Below are positions 23,926 through 35,655 of a stretch of DNA of 64,000 nucleotides, piece after piece. The notes under the pieces were generated by a model. The model saw only the letters and a program-made list of their open reading frames with translations. It had not been told where the DNA came from and made no database searches. Each line of letters begins with the position of its first letter. Positions within the stretch are counted from its first letter, which is position 1. The stretch comes from Ceratodon purpureus. Taxonomy: Eukaryota > Streptophyta > Bryopsida > Pseudoditrichales > Ditrichaceae. The stretch is from the NCBI GenBank assembly GCA_014871385.1, contig CM026433.1, positions 5,653,585 through 5,717,584 of the forward strand, given 5' to 3'. Both the position numbers and the translations under genes were made by a program.

Positions 23926-25416
23926 ATGGAAGACCAAAAAAGAGGAAATAGAAGACCATCTAAACGACCATCAAAACGGCCCCGGGAGAGTGTTAACTTA
24001 CCAAATGGTCAAGATTTCATATTAGGGGAAGATGAAGACTTCTTTTGTTCCGCATGTTCTAAAACTGTTGCTCGCCAAGGACTTGAAGAACACTTCAAGG
24101 GCAGAATTCATAAGAACATGGAGAAGTTAGAGTTATTCTACCCTTTTCTATTGAAACAGGGTCTCAGTTGGATGGAAGGGAGAAAGAGTTTCAGATGTGA
24201 CAAGGAGTGTTGCCAAAGGGGAAATTTGCCAGCAAATTATGAACAGCTTGAGCAACATGTGTTCAAAAAACACTTCTCTACCGTTCAACCTTTCTATCCT
24301 CCTCCATCACCATTAGGTTACAGGGGTTCTCAAGTACCGAAGATTATTCATGGCAATCAAGGAGCAAAGCAGACCAAGAAGTTCTGGAAGAACTTTGATT
24401 TACTTTCAGCGATTGCAGATTTCAAGAAGCTTACAGGGCCCACTACTATCCTCTCGGATGGTGGAAATGAATTTCTTCTTCAAATTGTGAATGGAGATTT
24501 CAGTGAGAGTGATGTTAAGGAGATGACTACCTTGGCATCATACCTTGCGAAAAAAGGTAATCGTGTGAGGAATGATGATAAGAAAGAAGGGATAAAAGAT
24601 GGAACTAAAATGATGTGCTCCGGTTTCCGCCATGGCCAAGGTTATATTGGAAGGTAAGTTTTATTAAACAAAGACTACTTTTATGTATATTTTTTAACAT
24701 TTTGTTTTATCTATCTATAGTTTAAGTCTTTATAATTACTTTTACATAAATCTATTTTTTTGTACATATTTTTGTAGGTTTAAGCAGGATGATCCTCTCT
24801 GCTACTCTTATGGTGATAAGTTAGCTTCTATGCTTTACCACCATTTGAGGTCCCTATTTCCTCTAGTCTTGGAGCAGTTGGAGATGATTTGGGCCAAGGA
24901 GAATCTACCAGCTGGTATTGGTAGAGTTGGTGACTCTCCTTTCACAGCTATCAGTGTTACCAAGGATTATTCCTGTAATCCCCACACAGACGAAGGAGAT
25001 CAGAATTATGGCTTCTTTATATGGTTGGGAGCCAATGGTAAGTATTCTGTAATTCTTCAAACTTTACATTATGTCTTTATTATCTTTTTTTGTTTTTAGG
25101 TTTTTTAATTTAATTGTAATTGTATTTTTTGAATGTAGGTACTCAAGATGATGCTGGAAATGAAACGAGGTTTTATTTTCCAGCTCTTGGTTACTATTTT
25201 GAGCCTGCTATCGGAGATATTCTTCTTTGCAAGAGCAATGAGATAGTTCATTGTTCGAAGACTATTGGATCAACAGGACAATTGGGCATTGCGTTGTTTC
25301 AGAGTTGTACATTTTTCCAGGGTTATCATCTATTGGAGCAGAAACTCCGTGACGGTATTAATGACCGTTTCACTAAGAGTTGGCTAGATTCTGAGAGATT
25401 TTATGGTGCTGATTAG
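23926..25416 (+). CDS. Zinc-finger plus TET/JBP-like Fe(II) dioxygenase, three exons, 421 aa
   Basis: Exons are 23926-24653, 24778-25037 and 25139-25416, with GT-AG junctions and matching phases. An acceptor-like ATACAG lies just before the ATG, so a 5' leader exon may exist. Residues 10-20 are a basic KRPSKRPR signal. C41, C44, H56 and H62 form a C2H2-like finger, and C91, C95/C96, H111 and H116 a second. The C-terminal half has the double-stranded beta-helix pattern: H312-x-D314 in NPHTDEGD, then YYFEPAIGDILL and H367 in EIVHCSK. The order and spacing fit the TET/JBP superfamily, which oxidises 5-methylcytosine or thymine in DNA. The arginine expected 10-15 residues after the last His to bind 2-oxoglutarate is not seen (the site reads STGQLGIALF). 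It lies between the stem-loop array and the right end of CACTA element A. The family call rests on motifs only; another 2OG-oxygenase branch is possible. Confidence 0.7.
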
Positions 25417-28400
25417 ATTTTATATCTTATCACTTTTCTTTGTGTATAGGGAAATGCACAATGTTGAATACATCGTTTTCATTATTTCAATCCAGATGTA
25501 TGTGTGGACTATAAACCTTCCATTACATATGTGTAATTGTATTTTCTTTTATATGGATTATTCTTCAAATATGTTTTATTTGATGAATGTAAGGTTCTTG
25601 TTTAATACAATGAATGTAAATTCTTATTTTAAATGAACTTCCATTATATATTAGACATAGTTGATTTACAATGTTCATTGTTTCTCTTTGGATCTCTAAA
25701 AACTCATTAACATACTTTTCAGTTAATGATATGCAATGGATTAGAATGTTTAAAATATTTTTACCATATCTAATGTACAGCTTTAGTATGCTCTTGATCA
25801 ATATTTTTTATTTTTTTATTTTTTTATATAAATTGACTATAGTTAAATGCCTAATATAAGTGAAATATAAGTGTTATAAATGGATACATATTGTACTTAA
25901 ATAATTTTCATGTTAAATAATTATTTATGTACAGATACATATGGAAGTATTTTATTTTTCAAATTAAAAATTTGAATATATTATATATTCTTTAAATTCA
26001 CATTACAAGATAACATATTGTACAAAAAGTCTCTAAAGACTATAGATTTATAAGATGTATTTAGAAGGATTTGCAAACCCTTTTAAAAATTATATATTAA
26101 AGAAGTATTTAAAAGGGATTCAAAAGAACTTTAAAAAGTATTCAAAAGAACTTTAAAAAGTATTTCAGGTGCAAGAAATAATTTTTAAAATCTGAACTTC
26201 CGTATATAATTAAGCGAATCAAATTTAATTCCTACCTTTCAGTAAGGACTGTTTTTGCATTGTTTCAACATGTACTATGTTTTAAGTGTATAAAGAAGCA
26301 TGTCAGAGTTTTTGATCATTTGGAAGTTGTTTTATGAGACTGTTTGTTTCCATATCACTCTATGTTCATATCTCACTAATTTAATTCCTTTTTTTCCCCA
26401 AGACTATTATTATTTTTTTCTTTTTTTTTCACTTTTTATTATTTATTTATTTTCTGTTTTTAAAAAAAAAATCAAAATTAATTATGTTCATTAGTTTGTG
26501 GTTTTATTTGTCTCTACGTCTTACTTTTTCTTTTAATTTTGAGTCATCATTTTCTACATCATTTTTGACATGCAAATAAATTTAGTGGGCAATGGGTACT
26601 GTAGCCAAAAGGATGTACACCTTGCACGTAATATCTTATGATTGAACATGTTTGATCTGAAAACAGTACACCTTGATGTGGAATGACCCACATGATACTT
26701 ATCAATAATGAACACCAATGTATTCATTATCCATTTAAATATAATTATTCTTTACTTTCTTTAGTATGTTCATATCCTTCTTATGTATATTTTATATTCG
26801 TTTATTTATTTATTTTTTTCGGTTGTCTTTCCTACTATTTCATAAGAAAATTGAATTACAACAAATAGTTTCCCTTTATATGAAAATGAAATTCATATAA
26901 TAAAGTGTTTTAGTTCTAGGCAACTTAATAAGTACCCCTTCCTTATATGGTGTCCGCAGATAATTTTATTTGAAGAGTAGTACAGATTGTGTCTACAGCA
27001 ACTTATATGTTGAATCTGCCCCTAATCGTTGGGGAAATTTATATGTAGTATAGCGAATATGAGTTGTGAATTTTTTTCAATCAGTTTTCTAGAGGAGATC
27101 AACAAAATGAAATTTAATATTTCCATTTGTTATTTTTGTGTTCTGTTTTGGGTTTCTTTATAATTTAGTTATATTTTTCAAATTTTTAAATTAAAACTCT
27201 GTTAACACTAATCATTTTAAAAATATTCCTGGAAGTTCAGACATATAGATATTTGTATTCCAATATAATTAAAATCCATTATTCAGATGGGCCGACAGTA
27301 GTAGGTTATATACGAAATTAACATTAAAGTAGGTACATGGAATTCCTAAACAATATCCAGAATCTTAGATTTCTCTATCTGTTTTTGCACATATTGAGTT
27401 ATACATTTCGATAATATTCATTGTAAAGTATGTCCCACTTATTCACTTCTTTGAAAATTAAGACATTTTCACCGTACACATTTATCGGAGAGTAATAACA
27501 AATTCGTCGGCATAGAATAATATTTTTATAATTACTAGTAGCTCTGTGTGGAAGTGTAATTTTCGAGCACACTAAACCCAAATATGAAGTGACTCAGAAG
27601 TCGAAAGTTTGCTGACGTTGTATGAACAGTAACAAAGTGTACTGCGAAATCTTCGAACTGCTTCCGAAGACGTAGAGATTATGCAGCAACCGGCGTAGAT
27701 AGATAGTAGCCGTGCTAAGTGTTCATTTTGGATGCATCTTTGAAATATACACATCACCTAAATCATGCACGCTACGTACATGTGGTTAGACTGTAGTCTC
27801 AGGGTACATACTGCAATTACTTAGGCTCACCAAGTTGCTCTCCCCCGATGTCGCTTTTGCAAGTTCCACTCCAGAACTGCTCTGTGAACGACACATCACT
27901 GGCAGTTTGAGAGAAATGGCTTCCAGGTGACAAACAGTCATTTCCTTAGTCACTTGGGACAAGTTCTGGACAGAATGTCATTTAATGCAGTACCTCGTTG
28001 GACAGAATTCCTACTAGTGTATAGACGTTTCCAAATAATGTAATAAATAAAAATTGATTATTGTTTTTGGATTTTAATATTCTTACCACTATCAATAATT
28101 TGTTACAGGTCGTGAGTCGTGATCATTTTTTTGGATTTACACCAACAATTTGGACGACAACTCACACATAATCCCCTTGTTCAAGAATGGTACCCTCTAA
28201 ACATAACTTTCATCTAATAAAAAGGTACAATATGTGTTTTTACGTTGAAGCTCTGTTTTTGGGAGTAAATTTGGTCCTAAGGTTATTTCAATGTCAATTA
28301 TAGAAAAACAATAGTCATTTTAAAATTTAGCTTGAGTTTTAAAAGATACAATTAATTTTGCTTTGTTCAATATTATAGATTCTCATTTTTTTATAATTTT

Positions 28401-29655
28401 TTACTCCAATTAGTTGTAAGTTAGACCAAAGCGTAGTAATTTGACTGTATTTAGTCCGTAAGCCTTCATGGTCTCTAAATCCCAAGGAAACTAATTCTTC
28501 CATCATTCCATCCTTGAAACCCTATTTATTTTCAGTTTGAAGACCCCTAAACTCTTCAATGTCTATTAACTGTTTAGAGTGATTAAAAACAATTATATTT
28601 AATTTAATACACAGTAAATAATTCAAGTACCAAATGACTTTACAAATAACTATCGCAAACAAATGCCATTGTTTTCTGCTTCGAGTGTTAGGTGTTTCTA
28701 TCTTTTTTCCCCTAAATTTTTAGAAAATCAAATCCGAATTTAGTATAGAGTGTACTGATCATGTTCCAAATTTTCATGAACTGGGCAGATGAGAATTTGA
28801 TCAGGAACTTGTGACACTGGGACAACTTTGAAATTTGGAATATATATATAATTTAGTTTTTTTAAGTCAAATGGTGAAAATTTTGGAACATTATTTCGCT
28901 GACTAACTTTCAACGGATTACACTGAGATGACATGGGAACATAAGTTAAGTTAGCTGACCATGCGATCATAATTTTCCTGTTCTCCTCTTGGTCAGTTGC
29001 AGTAATGGGCAGATGGGTCCATGTTGACAATGTGATAGACTAGAGGCAAAATGGCTTCTCTAGTCTTCCGGCCTTCCACATGGGGCACTCAATTTTGTTG
29101 GACTTCATGAAAAGCACCCAAATACGTTTTTAACAAGAAGAACCTTATCTATTTTCTAAAAATATGAATATTTTTCACAATGCATGATAATATGGCTACA
29201 GTATTAGGATGATTTTAAGGATTGGATATTAATATAGTCAAATTAAATGAAATTCATAAATATGTGATGAGATTATTTAAAGATAAAACTTTAAAAAACT
29301 CAACTTCCAATACAATTCTTTGGTCATCGTCAAATTTTTCTACTCCTTTTACAATCAAACCATCAAATGACCAATAAATGGTTGTAATATTTTGTACTAG
29401 AATTGTTCATCAGGAAAGACGAGAAATCATTATTTCATGTTCAAACCAAATATATAAAGGAAATTCAATAAATCTAATCATGGTGATTTTTGTCACTTTC
29501 TTTTTGTTTCCATCAACTGTGTCACCCTTATTTTGTGGACAATTTCAGCTCATTTTTAAGATTACAGTGAAGCTCATTATGGATTTCAATAATTTCTGTT
29601 CATCTCATTTCATTGTGAATTCGTAATTATTTAGATTTAACGATTTCATATTCTT
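25417..29655. other. AT-rich DNA, no gene recognised
   Basis: Small ORFs are low-complexity, with membrane-like translations of AT-rich sequence. A 23-base near-repeat (TTCAAAAGAACTTTAAAAAG) occurs twice at about 26117-26160. A less AT-rich patch at about 27550-28000 may be old genic sequence, but I could not identify it. Confidence 0.45.
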
Positions 29656-29710
29656 TCAACGTTCAGAGTCTGATGTAGAAATACAACGTTTCTCATCGTG
29701 CTTCATACAC
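29656..29710 (+). repeat. Two fused short copies of distant element A sequence
   Basis: 29656-29683 is identical over 28 bases to 13445-13472 in the last TNP2 exon. Directly joined to it, 29684-29710 is identical over 27 bases to 6-32 near the left end. No homology extends beyond either boundary. Confidence 0.85.
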
Positions 29711-30129
29711 TAGTGTTTTCCAACAATTAGACAGACCAAAAGGAAATGAGAATAGCATTTCCCCTACAAAAGAAAACTTATAAAGTTTGCCAGAAGACTG
29801 ATTTGCAATTTGAAGAAATAACAATAGTTTTAGTACATTCAGGAATCAGGCAACAAAAAAAATTACTGAAATCCTGTACATGAAATTGTAACTTAGCTGC
29901 GGTGTAAGGTCTGGACACATTGAGTGTGAATTCGAAATTTGAGTGAAATGCTTAACCACTGCTGTTTTGAAGCCTGGATGGGTATACGTCTCGGACTCTC
30001 GGTTACATAATGCTTTGCACACGGACATCAATACCGTAGTCGGAGAGGGAACAACACTGTACAACATGAGTTTGTTGGGAACCCTATAGGAACGACATAG
30101 AGCTGGGAACCGCCGATGGGGGACGAGAT

Positions 30130-30282
30130 CCTCTCCTCAAACGTTGCTTCGGGCTTAAAAACGTTGCTTCTGTTCATAGTTCCTGGTGCTGGAAGCCTGA
30201 GAACCGAATGGAAGAGAAAGCGTTGCTTCCCCGGGTAAACATTGCTTTTAAACGTTGCTTCGCGGGGGAGTTTCTAGTAGTG
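30130..30282. repeat. Right terminal and subterminal repeats of CACTA element A
   Basis: Copies of CGTTGCTT lie at 30142, 30162, 30221 and 30252, with a variant ATTGCTT at 30241. The unit ends in TTTCTAGTAGTG at 30282, followed by ACT, whose complement AGT would be the 3-base target duplication. Repeated motifs with a CACTA tip are diagnostic of this superfamily. Confidence 0.75.
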
Positions 30283-32105
30283 ACTGTTCTCCCTCAAGCT
30301 GGTCAGGGAAGGATTCAGTACATATCCTCATGTACTGAGATTGATGAAACTCACATCGAGTATTCAGGATTCTCTTAACAAGAGTCCCATCGTGACTAAA
30401 CTCAGCTTCAAGTAAGCGATTTTTTGAATCCTGCGCAAGCTCGAAGTGCTCATAAAATGTCGTTACGTTTCTTCCATCCATTCTAGTCCGCTTTCCAAAG
30501 AATGGGCAAGTGAATCTACGGACGTCTGATCCACTGATCTAAGAATCCTGTTTCCAGAAATGAGAGTATCTCAGCACGCTGGCCCCCCAGATAACACTTC
30601 GTGACCCGCCTTCAGGATTGCTATACTTCAACATTTGAAGATCTGACATCCATCGTTTCCATCGCCGGCCCGCATCGGCCTGAAATCTGCAAGAAAATCC
30701 TCACCTTAAGTCCGATTAGCATGCTAACAACTTATAATAAGTAATTTTGAGGGCAAGCTACAGCTACACCATGGTGATGAGTGCAAATGAAAATAACAAC
30801 AATAGCAGAACACATCCAGTATGTATACAGTATATAACAATAACATAACATGAATGCAGCCCATAGCTGTAGAACTGGTCGCCAGTCATTGGATAGTAAG
30901 AAGAGCACGCTTAAATCTCATAACCAAGGTTGCTTCAAAAAAGCACAGTCACTGCAACTACTTGAAAATGTGAAATAAAACAGAAGAGTGCTTCGACGCT
31001 GGAGTTCAAGTGCATCATCCTAGTGCGCAAGAGTTGATCTAATACTCAGAAGTATCTGAAAGACGATGTTAAAGGCTTCGTGATTGTAATCAGTACCAAA
31101 ATCTATATTCAAAGTGACTATGGATTTCATAATTGTTCTACTCTCGGAGACAGAGGAGAACCGTTTCTTCCTGTAAAGGAATTTAGTAAAAATCAAGCCG
31201 TCTGTATCAACTCTGTAACCTAAGAAAATTGAAACTAGGCGATTGAGACCTTTGACATATTCCATGGCTTCTTAAGAAATTTAGCTTGTGGGCTACGAAT
31301 ATGTCTAGTGCCAGAAATTTACAATTTAATTTCTGAGCGGGAGAATGACAAGAATGACACTGTAATTGAATAGTAAGCTGAATTAGTTAGTAGCCACGAA
31401 AGGCAGAAGGGAGCACAGGATGCTGAATCATTTCTGTCCAAACTTCTGCAAAAGTGGTATGCCAAGAGCTCTCTAATCACAAGAAAATGTTCAAGAATTA
31501 CAGCTGCTAGGGCCTAGAGCCACCATATCAAAGAAACAGCTTTGACATATACATACTACCATTGGAGGTGTAGAATTTCGTACCTCAGAATGATACCCGA
31601 GGTTACTGTGCAGCTTCAGGCGCCAAACACTTTCCCGTCGCAGAAAATAAGCCCTCTCTCTTCCGATCTGTTAGAGTTGGTGCACCCAGGTGTGCATCTG
31701 AAACCCACGCATACAGATACGATCCAGTTATGATTACCTTATGTGCTTTAGGCAACTGGAACGAATAAAACTCTTCCAACCGACAAATTCTCAAGATCGA
31801 TCTCAGATATCAAAAACTGAAGATATAAGTAACAGGATACATGATCACTGCGATTCTAAGTGCAACTCAAGCATTCTACTGCTAGTGCCATCCAAAGGAC
31901 TCTACCTCCAAGAGGATGCATCAAGAATTGTGCATTAAAAGGAGACATTCAGTACCTGGTCTTGATTCACGCTGGTTAGAGTTCCTCGTCTTCTCACCAT
32001 CCAATGAAATGGACACTTCCTGAAATCCCCAAAAAGCAGATTGCCATCTAGCACTCAGCATATGGTATTTCTTCGGAGACAGGGCACAACCGCCTTGTCC
32101 TTCAG
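30283..32105 (-). pseudogene. Unrecognised host gene, interrupted by the end of CACTA element A
   Basis: Minus-strand exon-like pieces are visible. The piece 32105-31956 is bounded by TTCCAG and GTACTG and encodes CALSPKKYHMLSARWQSAFW. One near 31190-31020 encodes KKRFSSVSESRTIMKSI. The last runs from about 30690 to 30283. It reads GRRWKRWMSDLQMLKY, passes a TAG at about 30541, then continues in the same frame as FTCPFFGKRTRMDGRNV to SFPDQLEGEQS. There the frame runs straight into CACTACTAG. So the transposon end appears to sit inside coding sequence, with the rest of the gene beyond the left edge of the window. The TAG is either a nonsense mutation or part of a TTCTTAG acceptor. I do not recognise the family. 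Confidence 0.4.
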
Positions 32106-32301
32106 CTGGAACAACAACAAGAAACAGCAAGTTTTTAACTTCAAAAGCCCACGAATTCTAGATTGAATGCACACTCCCGCACGACACAAAAGAGTGGGTG
32201 GAAATTTTCCCATAGAAGACAAGAGTGAGATTTCTGTTCTTGGACCTGTCTTGATCCCTCACATTCAGGTACGCGACATGGACTCAAAGGTTGTCCCCGA
32301 A

Positions 32302-32357
32302 GGGTAAGTTGATACAGTGTTAGAATCTAGGGTAAGTTGATACAGTATTAGAATCTA
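32302..32357 (+). repeat. 28-bp direct tandem duplication
   Basis: Two 28-base units beginning GGGTAAGTTGATACAGT lie at 32302-32329 and 32330-32357 and differ at one base. They sit about 600 bases upstream of the kinase start codon, perhaps in its promoter. Confidence 0.85.
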
Positions 32358-32961
32358 GGGTTGAAATGGTCCCCAGCACTGTCCACTGTATGCAATACAG
32401 TGAAGAGTGCACTGTTGAGGCTTTTCTCGGAATTTTTAATTGCTAGTTCAGGTTGGTGCTTCTCCATCAACTAACGTAACTCGTGTGGCACTCATCCTGA
32501 CAGAGATTTTGCAACCCTGGCTCGAGGCGCAGATCGATACGTGTTGTTGACAATTTTAGTGGAGCACCTGTAAGTTGGAAGTTTTGTGATTTTTGTGTTT
32601 TTTGCATGCACTGAAGTTGTGATCATGGTGTTGGATGCGGTGGAGTAGGTGCGCTTGAATTTGATTGGAATTTAGGGTTTGAAACCCGACTTGAGTCATC
32701 TCAAAAATCCTGAAATACAAACGAACTTGGCTTTTCTCCGTGGATCCGAAGGTCATCAGGTGTGAGGACCCATCTTGTGGCAGATGCTTATTTCGTATGT
32801 ACTGTTCTTGAGACGGGTCCTGAGGAGGCCCTGTGTTCTTGAGGGAAGGCTCGAGGTTCTGGGCTGGGGGAGGATGCTCCCCGAAGTATAGAGCCGTGTG
32901 TGTATGCAGCCTGACCCGTTGCGTGGAGCTACGGTTTCGGAGATATTGCTCGGGATTGTAT

Positions 32962-35220
32962 ATGGAGCAGTCTCTTCGTCGTCGTTTGATAGATGGAGCA
33001 GTCGACTCGTCGTCGGCGGATGAGCAGCTTAGCTACTTCGATAGTGGTCTTCCGGACGAGATTAATCCACCGGGCGAGATTGGTCTTCGTGTGGAAATTG
33101 AGGCCCCGACTGGAGCCGAATCTCCCTCTTGCGTGTTTCCTCAGGAATCTCCTTCGAGCATCAGGCAAGCATCTGTCACGCAAGGAATATTACCTGAGCT
33201 GCAGGCAAGAGATTTGCCGAGCAAGCGCCTGCTTGGGAAAGGTCTGGCTAGCATTGTGTATGAGACGGAATTGAACGGAATGAGGTTTGCGAGAAAAGAC
33301 TTTGCAGGAGTACCAGTTGGCATCTTTAAATATGAGGCAGCTAAACTGGTAGATCTAAAGGACCACCAGAACGTTGTGAAGGCACATGCTCTGACCATTG
33401 GCAAGGCGAGCTGCTCGCTTGTTTTGGAACATATGGACGATGACCTTCTAGCCGTATTGCAGAAGAGAAAGAGGCATAAACGGAGATTGGCTCGCACAGA
33501 CTCTAGCAATCAATCTGAAATTAGTCCTACTCCTTTTGAACTGCCAGAAGCATTTGGCTATATGTTGCAGATTGCTAGAGGCATGGAATACCTGCATGGT
33601 CAAGGGATTTTTCATGGAGATCTTAAAACCAAAAACATTCTAGTTGCTTATGTGAAAGATGGGGACAAGAGCTCGCTGTTATTGAAAGTGGCTGACTATG
33701 GTCTTGTTCAGACCAAGAGGAAAAGCATGTCACATGTTTCTCGCCAGGCACGGAAGCTTGATATGGTTCGATGGAAAGCACCAGAAGAGTTAGAGATGCT
33801 GCTGCTGGAGGATAAAGGCGAGACATCTTCAGATTCAGGTTCTGATGAAGAGCTTATAGGATCATCAAGCGTTACTGACCGCCTGCTTAGTGCCGATGTC
33901 TTTAGCTTTGCATTGACATGCTTTCATATCTTGACCGGTGAAGAGCCATATCCAAATCAAAATTGGAAAGAGTTGGCCACTAAAATTGTGTTCGATGAAC
34001 TCAGACCAACGTTACCTGCTGCATGCCCGCTATTATTGAGAGACCTTTTGGTAAAATTCTGGAGAGAGGTTCCTGCTGAACGACCTAACTTTACCCTCAT
34101 CAGGAGAGAGTTGGAATCTCTGGAATCTCTGCACATCACTGAAAAGGTACAGTGTTAAACTTCACCTATTTTTTCAAAGTTCTTGTTTCAAATATCTACT
34201 TGAAGCCATAATAGACAGATTTAAGAATGAAAGTAACGTATCTTGTCCCAAAGGGTTACAGCTTGGTTATGTGACCAGTTCTGTGTCCACTTGGACACCA
34301 GTTCTTGTCAAGTGTAGTATGAAGTTGGAAACATGGCGGCTTTATCAGTATCAAGGATAGAACTTGTTCTTACCAGATGTAACATCTTTCTCCAAATTAG
34401 GATTCATTACATCCGTTTGCCTTGTCATTTAATCTTACACATGTATATGCAGGCGGTTGATCAAAGCTCATCAATTTCGACCGAAACGTTTGATGTGAAA
34501 GAAAGTTCTGTGTCAAGCAATCCAAGGAATCCGCCAACCCGTCTCCAACCCACAAGTGATCCTCAAGTTGGTTTATCGAGTGTTGGAAGTGAAGCAGTAT
34601 TTCGACGATTTCGTGCAATCACAAACACTGACCGACCAGGTCCTGAAGTTGCTTCATCAAGTGCTGGAAGTGAAGCAAAATCTCGTACAATCAAATCCAC
34701 AAACACTAACCTTCCAAGTTTCGAATTACCATCCGCCAAGATCGAAGTGAAGCTTAAGCTCGAGCGTCCTATCGACAGCGAACTTTTCAGACGCTTGGAA
34801 AACGACCTCAATCACCATTATAATATGCGTGAGTTCTCTCTTCATCAAGTTGTCAAAATATTCTAAATTATATTGTTGTCAAAATATGGGGATTGCTCAC
34901 ACCCTTACAAGAGCCTTTGTAGCTTTCGTCAGATGTATGCGATTCTAACCAGGAGTCGATGTTGCCTTGCTATGTGTGCAGAGGTTTTGAGAACAGACAG
35001 GAACTGCATATTAACTGTTACTGGTTGTCCTCCTGTTAATGGTTTCGACGAACACACTATTCTGGCTATAGTTCAGCGATTTGTCGGCGGTAAAGCAACA
35101 CTTCTTCAGGCTTCCTTCATCGATGAAGAAATAATAGTGTCAACGTCCTCACCAGCTCAGACTAACGACCTCATGCAAACTCGAAATGGTGACCCAATAT
35201 ACCGTTGGCAATGGAGTTAG
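32962..35220 (+). CDS. TKL-like protein kinase with unrecognised C-terminal domain, three exons, 599 aa
   Basis: Exons are 32962-34146, 34453-34828 and 34982-35220, with GT-AG junctions and matching phases. ATG 32962 is the first ATG in this frame near the kinase. The longer upstream reading starts with GTG and was not used. Residues 1-88 are acidic and low in motifs. Kinase residues 90-390 show LGKGLASIVYE (glycine loop), K112 in FARKDF, E125 in FKYEAAKL, H218-G-D220-LKTKN225, D245YG, APEE at 273 and DVFSFA at 312. Lys, Glu, both catalytic Asp and Asn are present, so activity is plausible, although HGD replaces HRD (non-RD) and DYG replaces DFG. After a serine-rich linker the last 110 residues (VKLKLERPIDSELFRRL through LTVTGCPPVNGF to EEIIVSTSS) look like a compact alpha/beta domain I cannot name. 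The substrate is unknown. The gene appears intact. Confidence 0.85.
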
Positions 35221-35655
35221 GTGGTTTTATAGCATGAAAAAATTTGTACAATGAAGTTGTAAAATAAGATTTTTTTAGAATTTTTATGTTGCATTTTGTA
35301 TTGGGTATTGATGTTGTTGTCAATATGAAGAAAAAAAATGTCATATGAAGAGGTGCTTGATGAGTGGTTTTTATCAGTTTTAAGTTATTATTTGATTTTA
35401 AATTGTTTTGTGAAAACCTTCAAAGTTATCATTGTGTTCGTTTTATATGATTTGATATGAATTTTGATAAATTTTTAATTCAATAGATTCAATTCGAAAA
35501 TATTCTAATGTATAAATTGTATTATATATAAAAGTGTATGTCCACTTTAAGTGTTACCGTTATAACAGGTCTACTATTATGTTTTAAAATAATTCATAAG
35601 GGACATTTATCTGTATAAATACCTTTTAGAAGGTTTCAACTTTGAACAAATTATA
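35221..35655. other. 3' flank of kinase gene
   Basis: AT-rich DNA with no gene, probably including the kinase 3' UTR. Confidence 0.4.

Larger units (their letters stand above)
1..30282. mobile_element. Large CACTA (En/Spm) element A, left tip just outside the window
   Basis: The right end at 30271-30282 reads TTTCTAGTAGTG, the reverse of a CACTACTAGAAA terminus. Read inward from that end the sequence is CACTACTAGAAACTCCCCCG followed by CGAAGCAACGTTT. The window itself opens with those same 13 bases, so the left terminus should lie about 20 bases before position 1. The motif ACGTTGCTT recurs near the right end (30141, 30161, 30221, 30251) and once near the left end (57-66), as expected for subterminal transposase-binding repeats. 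Inside are a TNP1-like gene and a complete TNP2 gene in divergent orientation. At about 30.3 kb this would be a very long element carrying extra genes. The alternative is a smaller element whose own right end has been lost, with unrelated DNA up to 30282. The left end itself is not visible. Confidence 0.5.

Noticed and set aside
32833..32961. Upstream N-terminal extension of the kinase
   Set aside because: The longer frame starts with GTG and is Cys/Arg-rich without kinase-family features; ATG 32962 fits better.
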